A stretch of DNA of 64,000 nt from Lichenicola sp965198575 (GTDB lineage Bacteria > Pseudomonadota > Alphaproteobacteria > Acetobacterales > Acetobacteraceae). The notes under the pieces were generated by a model. That model was not told the origin of the DNA, searched no databases, and saw only the letters and a program-made list of their open reading frames with translations. Below, in pieces: positions 19,088-28,568 of this stretch; position 1 is the first letter of the stretch; each line of letters starts with the position of its first letter. Made by a program: the position numbers and the translations under genes. The stretch covers positions 1,178,001-1,242,000 of the forward strand of contig NZ_OZ240671.1 in NCBI RefSeq assembly GCF_965198575.1, in the 5' to 3' direction.

Positions 19088-19270
19088 CTACCGGTACGCG
19101 CGCAGCTTCATGTCGGTCTTGTACTGGCTGAGCGCATACACCGCCCATATCGTTGCCGGCAGCCAGCCGATCAGCGTCACCTGCAGGATCAGGCAGACGA
19201 TCCCGGCGATCGGTCGGCCGATCGTGAAGAAGGTCAGGAACGGCAACAGCAACGCGATCAGCAGGCGCAT
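19088..19270 (-). CDS. YqaE/Pmp3 family small membrane protein
   Basis: A 60-residue protein made of two membrane helices (ALLLPFLTFFTIGRPIAGIVC and QVTLIGWLPATIWAVYAL) joined by the short Pmp3-type turn. Proteins of this family influence membrane potential and cation tolerance in yeast and plants; bacterial roles are unclear. GGAG is six bases before the ATG. It lies between mrdA and ycjX on the same strand, 19 bases upstream of ycjX. Confidence 0.88.
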   Translation of the reverse strand: MRLLIALLLPFLTFFTIGRPIAGIVCLILQVTLIGWLPATIWAVYALSQYKTDMKLRAYR

Positions 19271-19356
19271 GACGATCTCCGGGAGTGGAAGCCCGAAGCG
19301 TGCAACGCGCTCAGGGCCGGCGAGGTGCGTCCGCGGGCGTCGCCGGGGTGCGTCAA

Positions 19357-19474
19357 ATCGCGTCGGCGACGCGTCAGGTCAGATCGCGTCGGCGACGGGT
19401 CAAGTCAGATCGCGTCGGCGACGGGTCAAGTCAGATCGCGTCGGCGACGGGTCAAGTCAGATCGCGTCGGCGAC
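19357..19474. repeat. 26-bp tandem array spanning the end of mrdA
   Basis: The anchor ATCGCGTCGGCGAC occurs at 19357, 19383, 19409, 19435 and 19461, exactly 26 bases apart, giving four full units and a partial fifth. The second, third and fourth units are identical. The mrdA stop codon (19457-19459) lies inside the fourth unit. Each unit therefore repeats the last mrdA codons (V-A-D-A-I) plus stop. Each unit also contains the 11-base palindrome CGTCGGCGACG. The array occupies much of the 186 bases between mrdA and the small membrane-protein gene. Confidence 0.95.
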
Positions 19475-21418
19475 GCGCTGGCCCGGGGCTTCCTTGCGGT
19501 TGGCGGGATCGCGCGTCAGCGTGTCGGTCATGATGTCGCGGGCGAGCGGGGCGGCCACCTCGGCGGCGGCGTTGCCATGCTCGATCACCACCGCGGCGGC
19601 GTAGCGCGGGTTGTCGTACGGCGCGAAGCAGATGAACAGCGCGTGCGGCCGGAATTCCCAGGGCAGCTTGGCCGAGTTGAAGTGCCCGCTCTCGCGCAGC
19701 CAGCGGCTGACCCGGCGCACCTGCGCGGACCCGGTCTTGCCGGCCATCTGCACCCCGGCGAGCGGCAGCCGTGCCTTGGGGGCGGTGCCGTGCGGCTCGT
19801 TCACCACCGCGAACATGCCGGCGCGGATCGCGTCCAGGCTGGAGCCCGGCACATCGAGCTGAGCCCAGTGCAGCGGATCGGTGGTCGGCTGGATGATGCC
19901 GTTGATGCTGCGCGTGAGATGCGGCTGCACCACCCGGCCGGTGGCGATGCGCGACGCGTAGGTGGCGAGCTGCAGCGGCGTCACCTGCACGTAGCCCTGG
20001 CCGATGCCGCTGACGATGGTGTCGCCGCCGTTCCAGTGGTGGCCGCGCTTCTGCTGCCAGGCGGGCGTCGGGATCAGGCCGAGGCGCTGGTGCGGCAGCT
20101 CGATGTCGAGTGCCGCGCCGAGGCCGAAGCGGTGCGCGGTGCTGGCGATCGCCTCCATGCCGGTGCGACGGGCGACCTCGTAGAAGAACACGTCGCAGGA
20201 GAACTTGATGCCGCCATGCAGGTCGAGCGAGCCGTGGCCGTGCTTGGCCCAGCAATGGAAGCGGGTGCCGCCGACATCGATGTAGCCGCGGCACAGGATG
20301 CGGTCGCCTGGCGTAAGGGTGCCAGCCTGCAGGGCCGCCATCGCCACCGCCGGCTTGAAGGTCGAACCCGGCGGATACAGCCCGGCGACGCTCTTGTTGA
20401 TCAGCGGCGTGCGCTGGTCGTTGGTCCACTGCTCCCACTGCGCCTGGCTGACGCCGGAATCGAACAGGCTCGGATCGAAGGACGGCGTGCTGACCATCGC
20501 CAGCACCTCGCCGTTGCGGCAATCCATTACCACCGCACTGGCGGACTGGTCGGCGATGCGACCCAGCACCGCCTGCTGCAGCCCGAGATCAATAGACAGC
20601 CCGAGGGTCTCGCCCTGGACGCCCTCGCGGCGGTTCAGCTGGCACATCACCCGGCCGACGGAGTCCACCTCCATCTGCACCGAGCCCGCGGTGCCGCGCA
20701 GCCCGACATCGTGGAACTGCTCGACGCCGGCGCGGCCGATGCGCATGCCGGGCAGGCCGAGGTTCGCGTCGGCGGCAACGTCCTTCTCGTTGGCGGGTGC
20801 GACGTAGCCGACCACGTGCGCCAGCAGCGGCCCCTGCGGATACAGCCGGGTGGTGCCGACATCGACGATGATGCCGGGCAGGTCGGGTGCGTGCACCTCG
20901 ATCCGCGCCATGTCGTCCCAGGTCAGGAAGTCGCGCACCACGACGGGGATGAACTTGCGGCCGTGCTTCAGCTCGCGGTCGATGCGGGCCCGCTCGTGGT
21001 CGTCGAGGGCCAGGATGGTGGAGAAGCGGTCGAGCGTGCCCTGGACGTCGGTGGTCTGCTCGGCCAGCAGCAGGGCGCGCCAGTTGACCTTGTTGCCGGC
21101 CAGCGGTGCGCCGAAGCGGTCGAGGATGCGGCCCCGCGGCGGCGCGATCATGCGGGTGTTGACGCGGTTGTTCTCGGCGAGCTCGGCGTATTTGCGGCCA
21201 TCCGCGACCTGCAGCCGGTACAGCCGGTCGCCGAGTGCGCCCAGGGCGGCCACCTGCGCGGTCATCAGCAGCAGGGCACGCCGCGTGAAGATGCCGCGCG
21301 ACGGGCTCTCCTTGGGGGCACGACCAGGCCGGACGCCCTTGGTGCCCTTGCCGCCGAACAACGCCGGCCGCATGCCCTTGAGCCGGACACCCCGGAACAG
21401 CAGGCGCCGCGGGCTCAT
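19457..21418 (-). CDS. mrdA: Penicillin-binding protein 2, elongasome transpeptidase
   Basis: A 653-residue class B PBP. A cytoplasmic basic tail and single membrane anchor (RALLLMTAQVAALGALG) precede the PBP dimerisation domain (NNRVNTRMIAPPRGRILDRFG). The transpeptidase domain has catalytic Ser352 in P-G-S-T-F-K, an S-C-D second motif and K-T-G-S in the third. It crosslinks peptidoglycan during lateral growth with RodA, MreC and MreD. The start is 32 bases after mreD ends. The last codons lie in a 26-bp tandem array that repeats the coding end and stop. An internal ATG 15 codons downstream is an alternative start. Confidence 0.96.
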   Translation of the reverse strand: MSPRRLLFRGVRLKGMRPALFGGKGTKGVRPGRAPKESPSRGIFTRRALLLMTAQVAALGALGDRLYRLQVADGRKYAELAENNRVNTRMIAPPRGRILDRFGAPLAGNKVNWRALLLAEQTTDVQGTLDRFSTILALDDHERARIDRELKHGRKFIPVVVRDFLTWDDMARIEVHAPDLPGIIVDVGTTRLYPQGPLLAHVVGYVAPANEKDVAADANLGLPGMRIGRAGVEQFHDVGLRGTAGSVQMEVDSVGRVMCQLNRREGVQGETLGLSIDLGLQQAVLGRIADQSASAVVMDCRNGEVLAMVSTPSFDPSLFDSGVSQAQWEQWTNDQRTPLINKSVAGLYPPGSTFKPAVAMAALQAGTLTPGDRILCRGYIDVGGTRFHCWAKHGHGSLDLHGGIKFSCDVFFYEVARRTGMEAIASTAHRFGLGAALDIELPHQRLGLIPTPAWQQKRGHHWNGGDTIVSGIGQGYVQVTPLQLATYASRIATGRVVQPHLTRSINGIIQPTTDPLHWAQLDVPGSSLDAIRAGMFAVVNEPHGTAPKARLPLAGVQMAGKTGSAQVRRVSRWLRESGHFNSAKLPWEFRPHALFICFAPYDNPRYAAAVVIEHGNAAAEVAAPLARDIMTDTLTRDPANRKEAPGQRVADAI

Positions 21419-21449
21419 GCGCAGGCGCCTGCAGAGCGCGTGTGCCGCG

Positions 21450-22013
21450 CTACGCCCGCTGCGGGTCGGCGATGCCGCGATGCGCCCAGGTGAACAGCGC
21501 CGAAAGCAGCGGATACAGCCCCGCCGCCAGCGCCAGCTCGAAGAACGCCGGCTGTGGTGGCAGCAGGCGCTGGGTGAACGCCGACATCAGCGCCCAGTCC
21601 AGCACGATGCCGCCGCCGGCCACCAGCATGAACACCAGCCACACCAGCAGGAACCCCTGCCGTGCCAGCCCGTGCCGCCAGCCGAGGCCGACCGCATGCA
21701 CCACCAGCAGCGTCAGGATCGCCAGGCCCGGTGGCGAGAAGCTGAGCAGGTCGTAGAGCAGCCCGAGTGCGAACACGACGAAGGCCGGCATCGAGGCCGG
21801 GCGGAACACCGACCAGAAGAACACCGACGCCATCGTCGCCCCGGGCAGCAGCGCCTGCTGTTCCGGCAGGCCGAGCGGGGCGCAGAGCAGCAGCACCAGC
21901 AACAGGCTGAAGCTGGCCGGCAAGGCACGGCGGGCGGCAGAGTCCAGGCGACGCCAGACGGTCGGACGTGGCCTGATCCCCGGATGACGCTCCGGGGGCG
22001 GTGGGCGTGGCAT
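21450..22013 (-). CDS. mreD: Rod-shape determining protein MreD
   Basis: A 187-residue membrane protein with about five or six hydrophobic segments, as is usual for MreD, and the family-like stretch FVVFALGLLYDLLSFSPPGLAILTLL broken across two helices. It sits between mreC (12-base gap) and mrdA in the canonical order. MreD is an integral component of the elongasome that works with MreC to control PBP2/RodA. Sequence conservation in MreD is low, so context carries much of the call. Confidence 0.93.
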   Translation of the reverse strand: MPRPPPPERHPGIRPRPTVWRRLDSAARRALPASFSLLLVLLLCAPLGLPEQQALLPGATMASVFFWSVFRPASMPAFVVFALGLLYDLLSFSPPGLAILTLLVVHAVGLGWRHGLARQGFLLVWLVFMLVAGGGIVLDWALMSAFTQRLLPPQPAFFELALAAGLYPLLSALFTWAHRGIADPQRA

Positions 22014-22025
22014 GCATGTGGCCCT

Positions 22026-23120
22026 TCACCCGCGCCCGATAGGCAGCGTGGCCGGGCTGGAACCGATCGATGACGGCACTGGCTGGCCCAGTGGACCCGG
22101 AGCGCCGGAGGGCGTCCCGATCCCGTTGTCGGAGCCACGCGGCAGGCTCAGGAGGCCGCCGGCATGGCCGACCGAGGATGCGTGGCCGGTGCCTTCCCTG
22201 GGGCCGCTGCCGTCCTTGGGACCAGTGCCTTGCTTGGGACCGGTGCCTTGCTTGGGAAGCGTCCGGCCGGTGGCGTCGGGGGGCGTGATCGCCGACAGGC
22301 CGTAATCGAACAGCCGGACCATCTCGACGTGGCCGAGCTGCGCATACGGCTCAACGACCGGATCGTTCGGCGTGAGGTAATGCACGGTGCCCACCGGCAG
22401 TCCCGCCGGATAGACGTTGGCGACGTTGTTGGTCACCACGCGCTCGCCTTCCTCCGGATGGATATCTTCGGGGTAGTTCATCAGTCGGGGGGCCGCCGCG
22501 TTGGTTCCCTCCACTATAGCGGCTGCGTGCGAGCCTTCCAGGGTCACCGGGACGCGACTGCTCATATCGGTGATCAGCATGACCCGCGCCGACCGCTCGC
22601 CGACCTCGGTGACCCGACCGACCAGCCCGGCCGCATCGACCGCCACCATGTCCTTGGACAGCACCACGTTGTTCGGCAGGGTCTCGCCCGGCGCCACCGC
22701 CAGCAGGATCGAGCGCGCGTAGAACTGGCTGGCATCGGCGACCGCGCGCGCGGTGACGAAGGCCGGCGCCGGTTCCGGGATCCAGTTCAGGTTGGCCTTG
22801 AGCGTCGCGTTCTCCGCCTGCAACGCCACGGCGACATCGTACCAACGGCGCAGCCGCATGTTCTCCGCGCGCAGCCGGCGGTTCTCCTCTGCCACCGCGA
22901 CCAGGCTGCCGACCTCGGAGGTCAGGCCACGCAGCGCGTCGATCGGACGGGCCAGCAACGCATAAAAGGGCGCCACGGAGTCCGACACCGCCACCCGGGC
23001 GCGCTCGGCAAGCCGCCGGTCGGCCTGGCCGAGCAGCATCACGCCGCAGGCCAGCGCGATCAGCAACGGCAGGGTCAGCTTGGCAAGGGCCTGGCGCAGC
23101 TGGATCGACAGACGGAACAA
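22026..23120 (-). CDS. mreC: Rod-shape determining protein MreC
   Basis: I start the gene at a TTG (23120) because a full-length Shine-Dalgarno, GGAGGTGA, ends four bases upstream and has no good match to the ATG at 23144. The product is 364 residues: a short cytoplasmic tail, one membrane anchor (LPLLIALACGVMLLG), a coiled coil near 65-105 (ENRRLRAENMRLRRWY) and the beta-barrel MreC domain (LPNNVVLSKDMV, GLVGRVTEVG, VTNNVANVYPAGLPVG). The C-terminal 65 residues are a Pro/Gly-rich tail with four six-residue repeats. MreC links MreB filaments to PBP2. Confidence 0.94.
   Translation of the reverse strand: MFRLSIQLRQALAKLTLPLLIALACGVMLLGQADRRLAERARVAVSDSVAPFYALLARPIDALRGLTSEVGSLVAVAEENRRLRAENMRLRRWYDVAVALQAENATLKANLNWIPEPAPAFVTARAVADASQFYARSILLAVAPGETLPNNVVLSKDMVAVDAAGLVGRVTEVGERSARVMLITDMSSRVPVTLEGSHAAAIVEGTNAAAPRLMNYPEDIHPEEGERVVTNNVANVYPAGLPVGTVHYLTPNDPVVEPYAQLGHVEMVRLFDYGLSAITPPDATGRTLPKQGTGPKQGTGPKDGSGPREGTGHASSVGHAGGLLSLPRGSDNGIGTPSGAPGPLGQPVPSSIGSSPATLPIGRG
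22185..22256 (-). repeat. 18-bp in-frame tandem repeat in the mreC tail, four units
   Basis: Four contiguous 18-bp units encode P-K-Q-G-T-G twice, then P-K-D-G-S-G and P-R-E-G-T-G on the minus strand. The two units nearest the core domain differ by one base. The array lies beyond the folded MreC domain and would tolerate copy-number change without a frameshift. Confidence 0.85.
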
Positions 23121-23208
23121 TGCATCACCTCCGTGTCTGCCCATGCGTCCGGCCGCGCGCCAGCGACCGCCGCGGCCAGGTCGGCCGCCAAGTGGTTCTA
23201 CGCGTTAT

Positions 23209-24255
<1,047 letters not shown>

Positions 24256-24624
24256 CGGGAACTCCAGGACAGGCTCGGGAGCGGCGGATGCCATTCGGCC
24301 GGGCCAAACGCAGACAAGGCAGCCACCGGCGGAAAAGGGCAACTCCCCCGGCAAGGGTAACCGCCCCAAGGGGGTGTTCAGGTTTCAGGCGGGCGGGTAC
24401 AGGCGGCAGGGCTTAGCCTCGCGTCCCGCCGGGAGCAAGCCATCGTTCCGACGCCGGTGAATTTATTCACAGAGGCGTGAGGAAGCCTGGTGCCACACAA
24501 TCGACCCGTAACAGCCACGATCGCACCGCGTTGTCCGTCTTGTGTGATGGACTGGCGACGTCGCCTCCCGCCGCGCCGCTTGCGGCTTCTCCGGGCGACC
24601 GCACTCATGAAGGACAAGACTGAA
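24256..24624. other. Divergent intergenic region between mreB and a lipoprotein gene
   Basis: This 369-base gap holds the promoters of two divergent units. An AT-rich patch at 24457-24470, GTGAATTTATTCAC, is an interrupted palindrome with six-base arms around TT and stands out from the GC-rich surroundings; it could be an operator or part of a promoter. No small gene with a credible start is evident. An ATG at 24607 is an alternative start for the downstream lipoprotein. Confidence 0.5.
24457..24470. promoter_or_regulatory. AT-rich 14-bp dyad upstream of mreB and the lipoprotein gene
   Basis: GTGAAT-TT-ATTCAC has perfect six-base arms. It lies about 200 bases upstream of mreB and about 155 bases upstream of the lipoprotein ATG. 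It is one of few AT-rich points in the gap. The binding protein is unknown. Confidence 0.4.
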
Positions 24625-24858
24625 ATGTTGCGCAAACTGACGATGATCACGACCGCTGCCGGCCTGGCATTCGGGCTCGCCGCCTGCGATCCGTACAGCC
24701 CTGGCCAGCGCGCGGTCGGCGGTGGTGTGCTCGGCGGAGCCGGTGGTGCCGCGATCGGCGGGATCGCCGGTGGTGGCACCGGCGCGCTGATCGGTGGCCT
24801 GGCCGGCGCCGGCGTCGGCGCGGGCGTTGGTGCCGCCACCACCCCGAACCGCAACTAA
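24625..24858 (+). CDS. Small glycine-zipper lipoprotein
   Basis: A 77-residue product from the ATG at 24625; an ATG at 24607 would add six residues. The signal peptide ends in a lipobox (G-L-A-A-C). The mature part begins DPYSPGQRAVGGG and is almost entirely Gly/Ala with G-x-x-x-G spacing, a glycine-zipper segment that can span or insert into a membrane (compare the 17-kDa antigen/SlyB type of domain). It is nearly identical in the first 20 mature residues to the next gene product, so the pair arose by tandem duplication. Confidence 0.75.
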   Translation: MLRKLTMITTAAGLAFGLAACDPYSPGQRAVGGGVLGGAGGAAIGGIAGGGTGALIGGLAGAGVGAGVGAATTPNRN

Positions 24859-24869
24859 AGAGAACCCCG

Positions 24870-25526
24870 ATGGCGGGCCACCTGACGATCACCCCGACGG
24901 GGTCCGCCACGGGCACCAGGCGCTTTCGAACGATACCGGCCGGGTTCGCGCTTCTGCTGGCGGCAGGATCGCTGGCAGCCTGCACCGACCCGTACGATCC
25001 GGGTCAGCGGGCGGTGGGTGGAGCGCTGCTCGGCGCAGGAACCGGAGCAGCCCTCGGGGCCGTCGCCGGCGGTGGTCCGGGGGCGGCGATCGGGGCCGTG
25101 GCGGGTGGAGCGGTCGGCGCGTTCACCGGTGCCGCCACGACGCCACCACCACCCGCCTACACTCCGCCGGTCTATGCACCTGCGTATCCGGCCGAGCCGG
25201 CCTACCCGCAGGCGGCCTACCCGCAACCCGGGTATGGACCGCCGGCCGCACCGGCAGGATATGCCCAATCCGGTTATCCCCAGCCCGGGTATGGACAGAC
25301 GGGTTATGCGCAGCCGGGGTATGGCCAGGCCGGGTATGCGCAGCCTGCCTCAGCGCAACCCGGCTTCGCGCAGCCGGGGTACCCGCAACCGGGCTATCAG
25401 CAACCGGGCGATCCGCAGGGCTACGGTCAGCCGGGGTATCCGCAACCGGGCTACGGGCCGCAGGGCTATGGCCAGACGGGAGCGCCGAACGACGGACCGC
25501 CGCCGGGAGCAGGCTACGGCTACTGA
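24870..25526 (+). CDS. Glycine-zipper lipoprotein with Q-P-G-Y-G repeat tail
   Basis: A 218-residue protein that follows its smaller paralogue after 11 bases. The signal peptide has a lipobox (S-L-A-A-C). A glycine-zipper segment (GALLGAGTGAALGAVAGG and onward) spans about residues 47-87. The rest is a low-complexity tail with more than a dozen Q-P-G-Y or Y-G-Q units, the longest being near residues 125-205. Such Tyr/Gly/Pro/Gln tails resemble disordered, self-associating sequences. Localisation to the envelope is expected; the function is unknown. Confidence 0.75.
   Translation: MAGHLTITPTGSATGTRRFRTIPAGFALLLAAGSLAACTDPYDPGQRAVGGALLGAGTGAALGAVAGGGPGAAIGAVAGGAVGAFTGAATTPPPPAYTPPVYAPAYPAEPAYPQAAYPQPGYGPPAAPAGYAQSGYPQPGYGQTGYAQPGYGQAGYAQPASAQPGFAQPGYPQPGYQQPGDPQGYGQPGYPQPGYGPQGYGQTGAPNDGPPPGAGYGY
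25190..25480 (+). repeat. Degenerate 15-bp/9-bp repeats encoding the Q-P-G-Y-G tail
   Basis: Units such as CAGCCGGGGTATGGC recur through this stretch with variable spacers. They encode Q-P-G-Y-G, Q-T-G-Y-A and related pentapeptides. The array is less regular than the other intragenic repeats here. Confidence 0.7.
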
Positions 25527-25619
25527 CCCGCTACGTGCAGGCTACCCGCCCGGTGAGATGACCCGCCTCACCCGGTGCGCACGCCGCCGGCTCGTGCACC
25601 GGGGCCGGCCTTATCGCCG

Positions 25620-26930
25620 TCAAGCGGAGACGCCGAACTCCTCCGCGGCGTCGAGGGCGCGCTGCAGGGCGCGAACACCGATGTCGCGGCGCCAGATCGC
25701 GTCCGGCCAGTCGATCGCCGCCACCCCGGCATAGGCGGCGTCACGCGCCGCCATCAGGGTCGGCGCGGTTGCCACCACGGTCAGCACGCGCCCGCCATGC
25801 CCGATCAGGGAGCCCGCGGCATCGTAAGCGGTTGCCGCCTGGAACACCCGCACGCCGGTCATCGCCTCGGCGCGATCGATGCCGCGGATCGGCGAACCCA
25901 CCGCCGGCGTGCCCGGATAGCCACGGCCGGCCAGCACCACCGCGACAGAGGCGTCGTCACTGAAGCGCAGGTCCGCCTGGGCCAGCTTGCCATCGCAGAG
26001 TGCCACCAGCGCCGGCAGCAGGTCGGTGCGCAGCCGCGGCAAGAGCGCCTGCGCCTCCGGGTCACCGAACCGGACGTTGTATTCGATCAGCGACGGCCCC
26101 TCCGGCGTCAGCATCAGGCCGGCGAAGATCACGCCGCGGAACGGCGTGCCGACCCGCACCATCTCGCGCAGCATCGGCCGCACCAGCAGATCGAGAGCAT
26201 GTTCCTGGGTGGCGCGGTCGAAGAAGGCAGGCGGCGACACCGCCCCCATGCCGCCGGTATTGGCGCCGGTATCGCCCTCGCCGATGCGCTTGTGGTCCTG
26301 GGCCGCGCCGATCAGCACCGCCGTCTCGCCGTCGCAGAGCGCGAACAGCGAGACCTCGTCGCCCTCCAGATATTCCTCGATCACCACCGAGGCGCCCGCC
26401 ACGCCGAGGCTCGACTGCTCCATCATCGCAGTGATCGCCGCTTCCGCCTCGGCCACGGTTGCCGCCACCACGACGCCCTTGCCGGCTGCCAGCCCGTCCG
26501 CCTTCACCACGATCGGGGCACCGCGGCGGCGGACGAAGGCGTGCGCCAGGGCGGCATCGTCGAACCGCTCCCAGCGCGCCGTGGGGATGCCGGCCGCATC
26601 GCAGATCGCCTTGCTGAAGCTCTTGCTGCCCTCGAGCTGGGCGGCCTGCGCGGTCGGTCCGGCGCAGGCGATCCCGGCGACCAGGCAGGCATCGGCTAGA
26701 CCTGCCACCAGCGGCGCCTCGGGGCCCGGCACCACCAGGTCGATGCGCTCGCCCAGCGCGAATGCCACCAGGCCCGGCACGTCGTCCACGGCGATGGCGA
26801 CGTTGGTGCCGAACAGGGCAGTGCCCGGGTTGCCGGGTGCCGTGAACAGCGTGTCGAGCACCGGCGACCGGCTGAGGCTTGCCGCCAAGGCGTGTTCGCG
26901 TCCGCCCGATCCCACCAGCAACACGCGCAT
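25620..26930 (-). CDS. purD: Phosphoribosylamine-glycine ligase
   Basis: A 436-residue ATP-grasp enzyme of normal length. The ATG at 26930 has GGAG six bases upstream. The N-terminus M-R-V-L-L-V-G-S-G-G-R-E-H-A-L is the PurD signature. The ATP-grasp part shows PIVVKADGLAAGKGVVVA, and the metal-binding end has RFGDPEAQ. It catalyses the second step of purine synthesis, joining glycine to 5-phosphoribosylamine. It is divergent from xseA with a gap of about 60 bases. Confidence 0.97.
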   Translation of the reverse strand: MRVLLVGSGGREHALAASLSRSPVLDTLFTAPGNPGTALFGTNVAIAVDDVPGLVAFALGERIDLVVPGPEAPLVAGLADACLVAGIACAGPTAQAAQLEGSKSFSKAICDAAGIPTARWERFDDAALAHAFVRRRGAPIVVKADGLAAGKGVVVAATVAEAEAAITAMMEQSSLGVAGASVVIEEYLEGDEVSLFALCDGETAVLIGAAQDHKRIGEGDTGANTGGMGAVSPPAFFDRATQEHALDLLVRPMLREMVRVGTPFRGVIFAGLMLTPEGPSLIEYNVRFGDPEAQALLPRLRTDLLPALVALCDGKLAQADLRFSDDASVAVVLAGRGYPGTPAVGSPIRGIDRAEAMTGVRVFQAATAYDAAGSLIGHGGRVLTVVATAPTLMAARDAAYAGVAAIDWPDAIWRRDIGVRALQRALDAAEEFGVSA

Positions 26931-26989
26931 CCGCCACTCCGCTTTCACCGGCCCTCGCCGTCCGGCCGGCTCTATCATACCCTGCGGCG

Positions 26990-28564
26990 ATGGACGAAGC
27001 CGCGCCCTCACCTGCCTCGAACGTGCCCGAATACAGCGTCTCGGAGATCTCCGGGGCGGTGAAGCGGGTGCTGGAGGGCAGCTTCAGCCGTGTCCGGGTC
27101 CGCGGCGAGATCACCGAGTTCAAGCGCTACCCGTCCGGGCACCTGTATTTCTCGCTCAAGGACGAGGGCGGCAAGCTCTCCGGCGTGGTGTGGAAGAACA
27201 GCGTGACACGGCTCGGGCTGAAGCCGGAGAACGGCCTCGAGGTGATCGCCACCGGGCGGATCTCCTCGTACGGCGAGCGGTCGTCGTACCAGCTGATCGT
27301 CGAGCGCATGGAGTATGCCGGCGAAGGCGCGCTGCTCGCCCGGATCGAGCGGCTGCGGCTGGCGCTCGCGGCGGAGGGGCTGTTCGATGCCGCGCGCAAA
27401 CGTCCGCTGCCGCATCTGCCGGCGCTGATCGGCATCGTCACCTCGGGCCAGGGCGCGGTGCTGCACGACATCCGCACCACCATCGCCAGGCGCTTCCCGC
27501 GCAGCCTGCTGCTTTGGCCTGTGCCGGTGCAGGGCGAGGGTGCGGCCGAGCGCATCGCCAAGGCGATCCAGGGCTTCCACCGGCGCACCGGGCCCGGCAC
27601 CGGGGTTCCGCGTCCGGACGTACTGATCGTCGCGCGAGGCGGCGGCAGCCTCGAGGACCTGATGGCGTTCAGCGACGAGCTGGTGCTGCGGGCCGTCGCC
27701 GAGTGCCCGATCCCGGTGATCTCCGCCGTCGGCCACGAGACCGACACCACGCTGATCGACTTCGTGTCGGACCGGCGGGCACCCACCCCCACCGCCGCCG
27801 CCGAGATGGTGATCCCGGCCCGCGCCGACCTGGTGGCCGACCTTGCGCACCGGACGGCGCGGCTGGAGAGCGGCATCGGGCACCTGATCCGCGGGCTGCG
27901 CTTGCGTCACGATCGGGCAGCTGGGCTGCTGCCGGATCTGCCGACGCTGCTCGGCCATGTGCGCCAGCGCCTGGATGACCGGCTGCACCGGCTCGAACTG
28001 GCGTTGCCCAACCTGCTGCAGGCGCGGCGGGCGGCATTCGTGGCTCGCGGCGGGCTGCCGGACCTGCCAGGTCAGCTCGCGGTCCGGCGACGCGACATCC
28101 GCGAACTCGGTCATCGGCTGACCCTGGGCCTGCCCGCACTGGTGGCGGCGCGGCGGACGGCGCTGGTGGCGGCGGAGCGGCACATGCCCTCGCCGCACGG
28201 GCTGATCGGGATCCACCGTGGCAGGGTGGCGGTGCTGGCGAGCGGCCTGCAGGCGGGGTCGCGCCAGGCGCTGCGGGATACCAGCGCCGCGTTGCAACGC
28301 CGGCCGCTCGGGGTGGCGCCGCTCTCGGCGATGCTGCGCGAGCGGCGGGCGGTACTCGCGGGACTATCCGCGCGCCTGGACTCGATCTCGCCGATGGCGG
28401 TGCTGGCGCGCGGCTACGTGCTGGTGCGCAACGCCGAGGGCCATGCGGTCACCGAGGCGGCGGCGCTGCGTCCGGGCATGCGGCTGGGTCTGACCTTCGC
28501 GGATGGCGAGCGCCAAGTCCGGGTCGAGCGTGACGCCGGCAGCCAGAGGGCGCTCGACCTGTGA
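26990..28564 (+). CDS. xseA: Exodeoxyribonuclease VII large subunit
   Basis: A 524-residue protein. The N-terminal OB-fold (RVRGEITEFKRYPSGHLYFSLKD) is followed by the catalytic domain with VTSGQGAVLHDI, DVLIVARGGGSLEDL, A-F-S-D-E and SAVGHETDTTL-D-F-V-x-D-x-R-A-P-T-P-T-A-A-A-E. A long helical C-terminal region ends in a short OB-like tail with LARGYVLV. It forms exonuclease VII with XseB, which is encoded at 44.07 kb. It shares a short intergenic region with purD. Confidence 0.96.
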   Translation: MDEAAPSPASNVPEYSVSEISGAVKRVLEGSFSRVRVRGEITEFKRYPSGHLYFSLKDEGGKLSGVVWKNSVTRLGLKPENGLEVIATGRISSYGERSSYQLIVERMEYAGEGALLARIERLRLALAAEGLFDAARKRPLPHLPALIGIVTSGQGAVLHDIRTTIARRFPRSLLLWPVPVQGEGAAERIAKAIQGFHRRTGPGTGVPRPDVLIVARGGGSLEDLMAFSDELVLRAVAECPIPVISAVGHETDTTLIDFVSDRRAPTPTAAAEMVIPARADLVADLAHRTARLESGIGHLIRGLRLRHDRAAGLLPDLPTLLGHVRQRLDDRLHRLELALPNLLQARRAAFVARGGLPDLPGQLAVRRRDIRELGHRLTLGLPALVAARRTALVAAERHMPSPHGLIGIHRGRVAVLASGLQAGSRQALRDTSAALQRRPLGVAPLSAMLRERRAVLAGLSARLDSISPMAVLARGYVLVRNAEGHAVTEAAALRPGMRLGLTFADGERQVRVERDAGSQRALDL

Positions 28565-28568
28565 GCGG

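Noticed and set aside
19457..21418. PBP2 second motif S-C-D instead of S-x-N
   Set aside because: I first took it as a lost catalytic residue, but S-x-D is common in elongation-specific class B PBPs, so it is not unusual.
19325..21493. Plus-strand frame of 722 codons opposite mrdA
   Set aside because: No motif or ribosome binding site, and its sequence is the antisense of a clear PBP2.
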